This document shows positions 1 to 6,994 of a stretch of DNA of 13,087 nucleotides, in pieces. The stretch spans positions 1 to 13,087 of the forward strand of contig JANQOH010000272.1 of NCBI GenBank assembly GCA_028289725.1, given 5' to 3'. Both the position numbers and the translations under genes were made by a program. The DNA comes from Alphaproteobacteria bacterium (GTDB lineage Bacteria; Pseudomonadota; Alphaproteobacteria; UBA7887). The notes under the pieces were generated by a model. That model did not search any database. It saw only the letters and a program-made list of their open reading frames with translations, and was not told where the DNA came from. Position 1 is the first letter of the stretch, and each line of letters starts with the position of its first letter.

Positions 1-1
1 G

Positions 2-799
2 ATCATCGCGGGGTCGGATTCGGGCGGCGGCGCCGGAATTCAAGCAGACATCAAAGCGGTGACCGCTTTGGGCGGCTTCGCCACGACCGCGATTACCGCA
101 CTCACCGCCCAGAACACCCTCGGCGTTCACGCCATCGAAGACGTCTCCCCGGACTTCATCGCGCGGCAAATGGCCGTGGTGCTCGACGACATTGGGGCCG
201 ATGCGCTCAAGACCGGCATGCTGCACCGGCCCGAGGTCATCGAGACGGTCGCGGCGACAATTTCCGATAAGGCGTCGGATGTGCCGTTGGTGGTCGATCC
301 GGTGATGTACGCCAAGGGCGGCGCGGCTTTGCTCACCGAAGATGCGCACAAGACCCTGGTCTCGAAACTGCTGCCGCTTGCGCGGATCGTCACGCCCAAT
401 TTGCCCGAGGCTGCACACCTTTCGGACATGACCGTCGAGACCGTTGAGGACATGGAACGCGCCGGCCCGGCCATTATGAAACGGGGCGCACAAGCCGTGT
501 TGCTAAAGGGCGGCCACCTGCCTGGCGCCGACTTGGTCGATATCCTGTTCGACGGCGACGAGGTTGTTCGGTTTTCCGGTAAGCGGATCGACACGCGCCA
601 CACTCACGGGACCGGCTGCACCTTAGCCTCGGCAATCGCTGCGGGATTAGCGCAAGGCTTGGCGCTGGCGGCGGCGGTAGAACGGGCCCGCAAATATGTC
701 GTCGAGGCGATCCGGACGGCGCCCGGCTACGGCCAAGGCCACGGGCCGCTGAACCACGCTCACCCCTTGGCGGGACATGCCGGAGCATCAAGACAATGA
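2..799 (+). CDS. thiD: ThiD, hydroxymethylpyrimidine/phosphomethylpyrimidine kinase (5' end missing)
   Basis: This cytoplasmic ribokinase-fold enzyme phosphorylates 4-amino-5-hydroxymethyl-2-methylpyrimidine and then its monophosphate to give HMP-PP for thiamin synthesis. The frame is open from the first bases, and 265 residues are visible. The family's N-terminal substrate loop IIAGSDSGGGAGIQADIKA begins at once, so only about 5-12 residues, including the start codon, lie outside the window. An internal ATG at 59 would delete this loop and is not the start. Other visible family signatures are DPVMYAKGGAALL, the LKGGH strand, and the anion-hole segment HTHGTGCTLASAIAAG, whose Cys is the conserved catalytic-site residue. 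The TGA stop overlaps the next ATG (ATGA), which suggests translational coupling with the downstream gene. No other thiamin gene is in view, so regulation cannot be judged. Identity is secure from the motifs. Confidence 0.93.
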   Translation: MIAGSDSGGGAGIQADIKAVTALGGFATTAITALTAQNTLGVHAIEDVSPDFIARQMAVVLDDIGADALKTGMLHRPEVIETVAATISDKASDVPLVVDPVMYAKGGAALLTEDAHKTLVSKLLPLARIVTPNLPEAAHLSDMTVETVEDMERAGPAIMKRGAQAVLLKGGHLPGADLVDILFDGDEVVRFSGKRIDTRHTHGTGCTLASAIAAGLAQGLALAAAVERARKYVVEAIRTAPGYGQGHGPLNHAHPLAGHAGASRQ

Positions 800-1434
800 G
801 TCGGTCCATTGACCTCTATTGGTCATTTCGCAGTCCCTATTCCTACCTCGCGACCGGCCGCATCGTGGCGCTGGCGGCAGAGCACCACGTCGATGTCGCG
901 GTTCGCGTCGTCCGGCCCATTGCCATCCGCGATCCCGAGTTCTTTCAGCGCGTCGACCCACGCCTGCCGCGCTACATCGTGCTGGATTCGCGTCGTGTCG
1001 CCGATATGGCGGGCATACCATTCCGCTGGCCGAAGCCTGATCCCGTGGTGATGGACATGAAGACACGGGAAATCGCCGCCGATCAACCATACATCCATCG
1101 GCTCAATCGTCTGGGTGTGGCCGCCACGCGGGCGGGGCACGGTCTCGCATTTCTCGATGAGGTCTCGCAAGTCATTTGGAATGGAGCGGTGGACGACTGG
1201 CACCTTGGCGACCACTTGGCGCAAGCAGCGAGCCGCGCCGGCCTCGATTTCGCGGCGCTGGAACGGACCGCCACGGAAAGCGCCGTGGATCTGGACGCCG
1301 AGATGATCGCCAACGAGACGGCGCTGGCCGAAGCTGGACATTGGGGCGTTCCAACGCTGGTTTACGACGGCGAGCCGTTTTTTGGGCAAGACCGGCTCGA
1401 CCTATTGGATTGGCGGCTGCGGCAAACGGCCTGA
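796..1434 (+). CDS. 2-hydroxychromene-2-carboxylate isomerase family protein (DsbA-like thioredoxin fold)
   Basis: This 212-residue protein is of the DsbA/kappa-class GST type. The family's founding member isomerises 2-hydroxychromene-2-carboxylate with glutathione in naphthalene breakdown. Many relatives are general glutathione-dependent isomerases or oxidoreductases of unknown substrate. The N-terminal strand and loop YWSFRSPYSYLA (about residues 8-19) has Ser13 where DsbA would have its CxxC cysteine, as expected for isomerases rather than disulfide oxidases. The C-terminal signature GVPTLVYDGEPFFGQDRL (residues 184-201) contains the cis-Pro loop and the usual end of the fold. The ATG at 796 overlaps the thiD stop, and a GGAG lies 10 bases upstream, so the start is well supported. 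No aromatic-degradation genes are nearby, so the true substrate is probably not naphthalene-derived. The family is clear, the reaction is not. Confidence 0.86.
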   Translation: MSRSIDLYWSFRSPYSYLATGRIVALAAEHHVDVAVRVVRPIAIRDPEFFQRVDPRLPRYIVLDSRRVADMAGIPFRWPKPDPVVMDMKTREIAADQPYIHRLNRLGVAATRAGHGLAFLDEVSQVIWNGAVDDWHLGDHLAQAASRAGLDFAALERTATESAVDLDAEMIANETALAEAGHWGVPTLVYDGEPFFGQDRLDLLDWRLRQTA

Positions 1435-1450
1435 AGCCAGTCATCGCGTG

Positions 1451-1479
1451 TTGACGGAGCCCATGGGCAGCCCTATTCT
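1451..1479 (+). promoter_or_regulatory. Putative sigma70 promoter for the serC operon, with a palindrome in the spacer
   Basis: TTGACG at 1451-1456 (5 of 6 to the -35 consensus) and TATTCT at 1474-1479 (4 of 6 to the -10) are separated by exactly 17 bases. They lie in the gap between the isomerase gene and serC. Transcription would begin near 1486, giving a leader of about 40 bases before the serC ATG. The spacer holds a perfect 10-base palindrome, GCCCATGGGC (1459-1468), which could be an operator or chance. This is seen in sequence only. Confidence 0.5.
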
Positions 1480-1485
1480 CCGCGC

Positions 1486-1510
1486 GGTTTTTCGCACTGC
1501 ACAAAAAATC
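1486..1510 (+). promoter_or_regulatory. Possible serC leader hairpin
   Basis: Just after the predicted transcription start, bases 1486-1492 (GGTTTTT) can pair with 1504-1510 (AAAAATC), including one G.U pair, around a loop of 11 bases. The stem is AU-rich and would be weak. A second option pairs CGGTTT (1485-1490) with AAACCG (1531-1536) just inside serC, which would cover the start region. Alphaproteobacterial serC operons are known to carry a conserved serC leader RNA motif. I cannot confirm from memory that this leader matches it. Confidence 0.25.
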
Positions 1511-1527
1511 GCTCAGAGATATCGGCT

Positions 1528-2685
1528 ATGAAACCGAGCACGCGCCCGGCGAATCCGTGTTTTTCTTCAGGCCCTTGCGCGAAGCGCCCAGGTTGGTCAC
1601 CCGACGCGCTGAGCGCCGCTCTGGTTGGCCGCTCCCATCGTTCGGGCGAAGGCAAAGACCGGCTCAAGAAGACCATTGATTTGAGCCATGAGCTGCTGGG
1701 TCTGCCCCAGGGCTACAAGCTCGGCATCGTGGCGGCATCGGACACCGGCGCCTTCGAAATGGCGATGTGGTCGCTACTCGGAGAACGCGGTGTCGACGTG
1801 CTCGCGTGGGAAAGCTTCGGCAAAGGCTGGGTCACGGATATCGTCAAGCAGTTGGGCCTCGACGACGTGCGGGTCATGGAAGCGCCCTATGGATCGTTGC
1901 CCAACCTTAATGACGCGGATTGTAATCGCGACGTTGTCTTTACCTGGAACGGGACGACGTCGGGCGTCCGTGTTCCCAACGGGGATTGGATTGCGCCGAA
2001 CCGCACCGGCCTGACGCTTTGCGATGCGACATCGGCCGTGTTCGCGATGGAGTTGCCTTGGGACAAGCTGGATGTCGTGACCTGGTCTTGGCAAAAAGTA
2101 CTGGGCGGCGAAGCGCAACACGGCATGATCGCACTAAGCCCACGCGCCGTTGAGCGCCTGGAAAGCTCTTCCCCGCCGCGCCCGCTTCCCAAAATTTTCC
2201 GTTTAACCAAAGGCGGCGCCTTGATTGACGGCGTGTTCAAGGGCGAAACCATCAATACGCCCTCCATGCTGTGCGTCGAGGACGCGCTGGATGCGCTGAC
2301 TTGGGCGCAGGACATCGGCGGTTTGTCGGCCTTGATTGCGCGCAGTGAAGCCAATCTTGGCGCGATTGCCGATTGGGTCGCGGCGACGAATTGGATCGAT
2401 TTTCTGGCCGCGAACGAGGCGGAGCGTTCTTCGACCTCCGTTTGCCTGCAAATCTCGGACCCTTGGTTCGCGGCAAAATCGGAAGACGATCAGCGGGGCG
2501 TTGTGAAAAAACTTGTTAGCATGCTCGCGAATGAGGGCGTCGCGTACGATATCAACGCTTACCGTGACGCGCCGCCCGGCCTCCGAATTTGGGCCGGTGC
2601 AACCGTTGAGAAAAGCGACTTGGACGCTTTGTTCCCATGGCTCGATTGGGCTTTCGGCGAACTGCACGCGGCCGAGGCCGCCTAG
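1528..2685 (+). CDS. serC: SerC, phosphoserine aminotransferase (alphaproteobacterial type)
   Basis: This PLP enzyme converts 3-phosphohydroxypyruvate and glutamate to O-phosphoserine and 2-oxoglutarate, the second step of serine synthesis. It can also serve the related step in pyridoxal phosphate synthesis. At 385 residues it belongs to the SerC subgroup typical of alphaproteobacteria and some methanogens. The N-terminus has PANPCFSSGPCAKRPGW (residues 7-23) and GRSHRSGEGK. The Schiff-base lysine is K190 in the context TWSWQKVLGGEAQHGM. The phosphate-site segment GLRIWAGATVEKSDL lies near the C-terminus, as usual for this subgroup. The ATG at 1528 begins the family-typical N-terminus. The Shine-Dalgarno sequence upstream is weak (an AGAG about 10 bases before). 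It is first in an apparent operon, 44 bases ahead of serA, whose product supplies its substrate. Confidence 0.97.
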   Translation: MKPSTRPANPCFSSGPCAKRPGWSPDALSAALVGRSHRSGEGKDRLKKTIDLSHELLGLPQGYKLGIVAASDTGAFEMAMWSLLGERGVDVLAWESFGKGWVTDIVKQLGLDDVRVMEAPYGSLPNLNDADCNRDVVFTWNGTTSGVRVPNGDWIAPNRTGLTLCDATSAVFAMELPWDKLDVVTWSWQKVLGGEAQHGMIALSPRAVERLESSSPPRPLPKIFRLTKGGALIDGVFKGETINTPSMLCVEDALDALTWAQDIGGLSALIARSEANLGAIADWVAATNWIDFLAANEAERSSTSVCLQISDPWFAAKSEDDQRGVVKKLVSMLANEGVAYDINAYRDAPPGLRIWAGATVEKSDLDALFPWLDWAFGELHAAEAA

Positions 2686-2729
2686 GCACCGATTTAATTT
2701 CCATATCTGATAACTGTCGAGGCGTCGTC

Positions 2730-4304
2730 ATGCCGAAAGTGCTGATATCCGACAAGTTGAGCGCGCAGGCGGCCGAACTGCTCCGCGCACGCGGCATCGA
2801 CGCCGATGTGGACGTTGGTTTGAGCAACGACGAGCTCATCGAGCGCATCGGCGCCTATGACGGCCTTGCCATTCGCTCCGCGACCAAAGTGACGCCCGAC
2901 GTCATCGAAGCCGGCAAGAACCTGAAGGTTGTCGGCCGCGCCGGCATTGGCGTCGACAATGTGGACATACCTGCCGCGACAGCACGCGGCGTGGTCGTGA
3001 TGAACACGCCATTTGGCAACTCCATCACCACGGCGGAACACGCACTTGCCATGATCTGCGCGCTGGCGCGTCAAATCCCGCAAGCCGACCGGTCGACGCG
3101 CGCCGGCAAGTGGGAGAAATCGCGTTTCATGGGCGTCGAGCTGGCGGGCAAGACGCTGGGACTGATTGGTTGCGGCAATATCGGATCGATCGTCGCGGAC
3201 CGCGCACAAGGCCTGAAGATGAGGGTCATCGTGTACGATCCGTACTTGTCGACAGAGCGTGCCGCGGATCTAAACGTTGAGAAGGTGGAATTGGACGCGC
3301 TGCTGACCCGCGCCGACTTCATCAGCTTGCACACCCCGCTCACCGACTCGACACGCGGCATTCTCGACGCCGAGGCTCTCGCGAAAACGCGCGAGGGCGT
3401 ACGCATCGTCAATTGCGCGCGCGGTGGCCTTATCGTCGAGTCGGACTTGAAAGACGCGATTCTGTCGGGTCACGTTGCCGGCGCAGCCATGGATGTGTTC
3501 GAAGAAGAGCCCGCGCGCGAAAACCAATTGTTCGAACTTGATCAGGTGATCGCAACACCGCATCTCGGCGCATCGACTACGGAAGCACAGGAAAAAGTCG
3601 CGGTACAAGTCGCCGAACAGATGGCCGACTATCTTTTGACGGGCGCGGTTACCAACGCGCTCAACATGCCATCGGTCTCGGCGGAGGAAGCGCCGCGCCT
3701 TAAGCCCTATATGATGCTCGCGGATCAGCTGGGGAGCTTCGCCGGACAGATCACGGAAACCGGCATTAAGTCGGTGTCCTTGACGTTTGAAGGCCATGCC
3801 GCGACGCTGAATTGCCGGCCGCTGACCGCAATCGTTTTGCAAGGCCTGCTTCGGCCGCTGCTCGAATCCGTGAATATGGTGAACGCGCCGCTGGTCGCGA
3901 AGGAACGCGATATCGAAGTTCGCGAAATCCTCTATGACGGTCCGTGTGATTACCACACACTGATTCGACTATCGGTCACCACCGAACAGAGAACGCGTGA
4001 GGTCGCCGGCACGCTGCTCGGCGAACGACCGCGTATTATCGGCATCGAAGGCATCCCGATGGATGCCGGATTGGGCCCGCATATGCTGTTCGTCGGCAAC
4101 CGCGATACGCCCGGCTTGATCGGGGCGTTTGCCAAGCTTTTGGGCGACGAAAACATCAATATTGCGACGTTTCATTTGGGACGCAGCGAACAAGGCGGCA
4201 ATGCCATCGCTTTGGTGGAAGTGGACCAGGCCGTGCCGGACACCCTGGTGGCGCAGGTCCGCGCCCTCCCCGATGTTGTGCGCGTCAAGCCGCTTCGGTT
4301 CTAA
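2730..4304 (+). CDS. serA: SerA, D-3-phosphoglycerate dehydrogenase (long form with ACT domain)
   Basis: This enzyme oxidises 3-phosphoglycerate to 3-phosphohydroxypyruvate with NAD+, the committed step of serine synthesis. Its 524 residues match the long form: a substrate/NAD domain, an intervening allosteric-substrate-binding domain and a C-terminal ACT domain. The Rossmann motif G147-C-G-N-I-G152 is present. So is the catalytic set R231 (NCARGGL), E260 (FEEEP) and H278 (HLGAST). The ASB domain begins near residue 310 and the ACT domain spans about 450-524 (MLFVGNRDTPGLIG onward), so serine feedback is plausible. The frame is open upstream to 2637, but that extension overlaps serC and is Arg-rich. 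ATG 2730 starts the conserved MPKVLISDKL and has GAGG 7 bases before it. It lies between serC and hisZ in the operon. Confidence 0.97.
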   Translation: MPKVLISDKLSAQAAELLRARGIDADVDVGLSNDELIERIGAYDGLAIRSATKVTPDVIEAGKNLKVVGRAGIGVDNVDIPAATARGVVVMNTPFGNSITTAEHALAMICALARQIPQADRSTRAGKWEKSRFMGVELAGKTLGLIGCGNIGSIVADRAQGLKMRVIVYDPYLSTERAADLNVEKVELDALLTRADFISLHTPLTDSTRGILDAEALAKTREGVRIVNCARGGLIVESDLKDAILSGHVAGAAMDVFEEEPARENQLFELDQVIATPHLGASTTEAQEKVAVQVAEQMADYLLTGAVTNALNMPSVSAEEAPRLKPYMMLADQLGSFAGQITETGIKSVSLTFEGHAATLNCRPLTAIVLQGLLRPLLESVNMVNAPLVAKERDIEVREILYDGPCDYHTLIRLSVTTEQRTREVAGTLLGERPRIIGIEGIPMDAGLGPHMLFVGNRDTPGLIGAFAKLLGDENINIATFHLGRSEQGGNAIALVEVDQAVPDTLVAQVRALPDVVRVKPLRF

Positions 4305-4334
4305 GCGCCTTTATTGTGTAAACTCCGCCGCGCC

Positions 4335-5498
4335 ATGACCCATTCGGAACAAAAGGCGCTCTTGCCGACTGGCCTGACCGATTTGCTGCCGCCCGACGCG
4401 GACCGCGAAGAGGCGATAACACGCCAGCTCCTGAGTCACTTCCGGCACTACGGCTATCAGCGCGTCAAGCCGCCGCTGCTCGAGTTCGAGGACGGACTGC
4501 TCGATGGCGCCGGGGCGGTTCACGCTGACCAAACCTTCCGGGTCATGGACCCGGCATCGCAACGCATGCTTGGCGTGCGCGCGGACATTACGCCACAGAT
4601 CGCGCGTATCACGAGCAGCCGGCTCGCGTCTGCCCCGCGCCCGCTCAGAATTAGCTATTCGGGCGAAGTGCTGCGGGTGGTTGGCAGCCAACTGCGCGCC
4701 GATCGCCAGTTCCGACAAATCGGGGTTGAACTGATTGGGGCGGCGCACGCCGCAACAGGTGACGCCGAGGTGATTGTGCTGGCCGCCGAAGGATTGGCGG
4801 AAATCGGTATCAATGGTTTGTCGGTTGACATCAACGCCCCGTCATTGACGACGACCATTTGCGAGGCCCTGGGTGTCCCGGACGATGTGGTGCCGCGTCT
4901 CCGCGCGGCGATCGATCGCAAGGACGCCACGGGACTGCGTGAAATCGGCGATCAATATGAAGTCGCCGATGCGGCGGCGATCCTTGGCAGTCTTCTCGGG
5001 GCGGCCGGAACCGCCAAATCGGGCCTTGGCGGCCTCACCGACATTGCCTTGCCGGACGAGGCGCGCGCTCTCGTCGACCGATTGATCGAAGTCGTCGACC
5101 TTGTGCAACGCGCAGCCCCTGATCTCGACGTGACCATCGATCCGATCGAGAGTCGCGGCTTTGAGTATCACATTGGAATATCGTTCACGCTTTTTGCTCT
5201 CGGAACACGCGGCGAGCTTGGCTCGGGCGGACGCTACCTTGCCACCGGCGGAGAACTCGCAACTGGATTTACCTTATTCACCGATATGCTCCTGCGCGCG
5301 AGCCCACCGGTGCCAACGCCGTCACGCGTGTTCGTCCCGCACGGAACATCTGCCGAGGTGGCGCGCGCGCTCCGCGCCGACGGCCGAATCGCCATCCAGG
5401 GATTGGTTGCGGTACCAGATAGCGCCACCGAGGCCCGACGTCTTGGGTGCGACCAGTATTGGCGCGACGGAAAAATCGCGACCATCGACGAAAATTAG
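4335..5498 (+). CDS. hisZ: HisZ, ATP phosphoribosyltransferase regulatory subunit
   Basis: HisZ is a catalytically inactive relative of the class II histidyl-tRNA synthetase core. It binds the short form of HisG and makes it active and histidine-sensitive in the first step of histidine synthesis. The 387 residues show the synthetase-like core: PTGLTDLLPPDADREEAI near the N-terminus, LGVRADITPQIARI (residues 79-92), RQIGVELIG (127-135), and GSGGRY (296-301), the counterpart of the HisRS GGRYDGL loop. The anticodon-binding domain is absent, which separates it from HisRS. ATG 4335 is preferred over an in-frame TTG at 4314 because MTHSEQKALLPTGLTDLLP fits family N-termini. It follows serA by 30 bases and precedes purA by 17 bases. 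Its partner hisG is not in the window. Confidence 0.94.
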   Translation: MTHSEQKALLPTGLTDLLPPDADREEAITRQLLSHFRHYGYQRVKPPLLEFEDGLLDGAGAVHADQTFRVMDPASQRMLGVRADITPQIARITSSRLASAPRPLRISYSGEVLRVVGSQLRADRQFRQIGVELIGAAHAATGDAEVIVLAAEGLAEIGINGLSVDINAPSLTTTICEALGVPDDVVPRLRAAIDRKDATGLREIGDQYEVADAAAILGSLLGAAGTAKSGLGGLTDIALPDEARALVDRLIEVVDLVQRAAPDLDVTIDPIESRGFEYHIGISFTLFALGTRGELGSGGRYLATGGELATGFTLFTDMLLRASPPVPTPSRVFVPHGTSAEVARALRADGRIAIQGLVAVPDSATEARRLGCDQYWRDGKIATIDEN

Positions 5499-5515
5499 GT
5501 GAACGAGGCGGACTT

Positions 5516-6808
5516 GTGGCGAATGTAGCGGTGGTCGGCTCCCAATGGGGCGATGAAGGTAAAGGCAAGATTGTCGATTGGCTTTCGAACCGCGCCGACA
5601 TCGTGGTGCGTTTTCAAGGCGGCCACAATGCGGGTCACACATTGGTCATTGACGGCACGACGTACAAACTCAGCCTTCTGCCATCCGGGGTGGTCCGCGA
5701 CGGCAAGCTGTCGGTCATTGGCAATGGCGTGGTGATCGACCCGTGGGCGTTGCTCGACGAAATCGGACGGCTGGCGGAACTCGGTGTCGAGGTGACGCCA
5801 GACCGGCTTCGCATCGCGGACAATGCCTGCCTGATATTACCGCTCCACGCCGAGCTTGATCGGGCACGCGAAGCCGCCCGTGGCAAAGATCTCATCGGCA
5901 CGACAGGCCGTGGCATCGGGCCCGCATACGAAGACAAGGTTGGCCGTCGAGCGGTTCGTTTTTGCGACTTGGCAGAGCCGGAGGCGCTGGCGCAACGTAT
6001 CAGCGCCGCGCTCGCGCATCACAACTTGTTGCGCAAAGGTCTCGATTTGGAGCCGGTCGATGGCGCGGCACTAGCCCAATCGCTTTTGGAGATCGCGCCG
6101 CGTCTGTTGCCCTATGCTGGGCCAGTGAGCCTCGAACTGGAAGACGCGCGCCGCGACGGTCGGCGCATTCTGTTTGAGGGCGCGCAAGGCGCCATGCTGG
6201 ACGTTGACCACGGAACCTACCCGTTCGTGACATCGTCGAACACGCTCGCCGGGGCCGCCGCCGTCGGATCGGGTATCGGACCCGGCGCCATCGATTTCGT
6301 GCTTGGTATCACCAAGGCTTACACAACGCGCGTCGGCTCGGGCCCGTTTCCGACAGAACTGGAAGACGAAACCGGCCGTTTGCTGGGCGAGAAGGGCCAC
6401 GAATTTGGCGTCGTGACGGGCCGGGCGCGCCGCTGCGGCTGGTTCGATGCCGTGCTCGTCCGCCAGGCCGTTCGTTTAGGTGGCATCGACGGCATCGCTT
6501 TGACCAAGCTCGACGTGTTGGACGGGTTTGAGTCGATCAATGTCTGTACCGGGTACCGGATCGGCAATGAAGTCTACCAGCGGCTGCCGTCGTCACCGGC
6601 GCAACAGGCGGCAGCGGTACCCGAGTACGAGACACTGGAAGGCTGGTCCGAAAGCACACAGGGCGCACGAAGTTGGGCGGATCTACCGGCTACGGCGATT
6701 AAGTATATCCGCCGTATTGAAGAGTTGATCGGCGCGCCCGTGGCCATGTTGTCGACGAGCCCCGAACGCGAAGACACGATCTTGGTCTGGGATCCGTTCA
6801 CCGACTGA
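5516..6808 (+). CDS. purA: PurA, adenylosuccinate synthetase
   Basis: PurA joins IMP and aspartate using GTP to give adenylosuccinate, the first dedicated step to AMP, in the cytoplasm. The 430-residue length is exactly usual. The GTP loop GSQWGDEGKGK (residues 8-18) holds catalytic Asp13, and GHNAGHTLV holds catalytic His41. Further signatures are GTTGRGIGPAYEDKVGRRAV from residue 128, GAQGAMLDVDHGTYPFVTSS from 222, the base-specificity motif TKLD (330-333), and STSPEREDTI near the end. The start is a GTG at 5516 with GAGG 7 bases upstream, giving MANVAVVGSQWGDEGK, the standard N-terminus. The frame is open further upstream, but that region overlaps hisZ and has no homologous look. It is the last clearly metabolic gene of the serC-serA-hisZ-purA run. 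Confidence 0.98.
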   Translation: MANVAVVGSQWGDEGKGKIVDWLSNRADIVVRFQGGHNAGHTLVIDGTTYKLSLLPSGVVRDGKLSVIGNGVVIDPWALLDEIGRLAELGVEVTPDRLRIADNACLILPLHAELDRAREAARGKDLIGTTGRGIGPAYEDKVGRRAVRFCDLAEPEALAQRISAALAHHNLLRKGLDLEPVDGAALAQSLLEIAPRLLPYAGPVSLELEDARRDGRRILFEGAQGAMLDVDHGTYPFVTSSNTLAGAAAVGSGIGPGAIDFVLGITKAYTTRVGSGPFPTELEDETGRLLGEKGHEFGVVTGRARRCGWFDAVLVRQAVRLGGIDGIALTKLDVLDGFESINVCTGYRIGNEVYQRLPSSPAQQAAAVPEYETLEGWSESTQGARSWADLPATAIKYIRRIEELIGAPVAMLSTSPEREDTILVWDPFTD

Positions 6809-6866
6809 CGGCCATTCCGCCCACCAAAGTACCGCTTCCGAAACAAACTGCCGAAAAGACAAGCTG

Positions 6867-6888
6867 CGGAAAAGCGGTGCCTTTTCCG
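6867..6888. repeat. Inverted repeat between purA and the pseudokinase gene
   Basis: A perfect 8-base inverted repeat, CGGAAAAG (6867-6874) and CTTTTCCG (6881-6888), surrounds a 6-base loop. It lies in the 186-base gap after purA, which holds nothing else I recognise. No T-run follows it on either strand, so it is a poor intrinsic terminator. It could attenuate transcription, stabilise an mRNA end or bind a protein. Confidence 0.4.
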
Positions 6889-6994
6889 GATCGGGGCACA
6901 AATCCCGCCGAACCGCACTATCTCCAATTGTGGTGAGGAGCCCCTGCGGGCGGTCCTTTGGCAACGGTTTGCGACCAATTGGGATTGGCTGGGC

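Noticed and set aside
2637..2729. Upstream extension of serA to an ATG at 2637
   Set aside because: It overlaps the end of serC and adds 31 mostly basic residues absent from the family. The ATG at 2730 has a good GAGG and the conserved N-terminus.
3270..3956. A 228-codon minus-strand frame
   Set aside because: It is antisense to serA and has no protein-like motif.
5447..5515. Upstream extension of purA to an ATG at 5447
   Set aside because: It overlaps hisZ and adds 23 residues not seen in PurA. GTG 5516 gives the standard N-terminus and spacing to GAGG.
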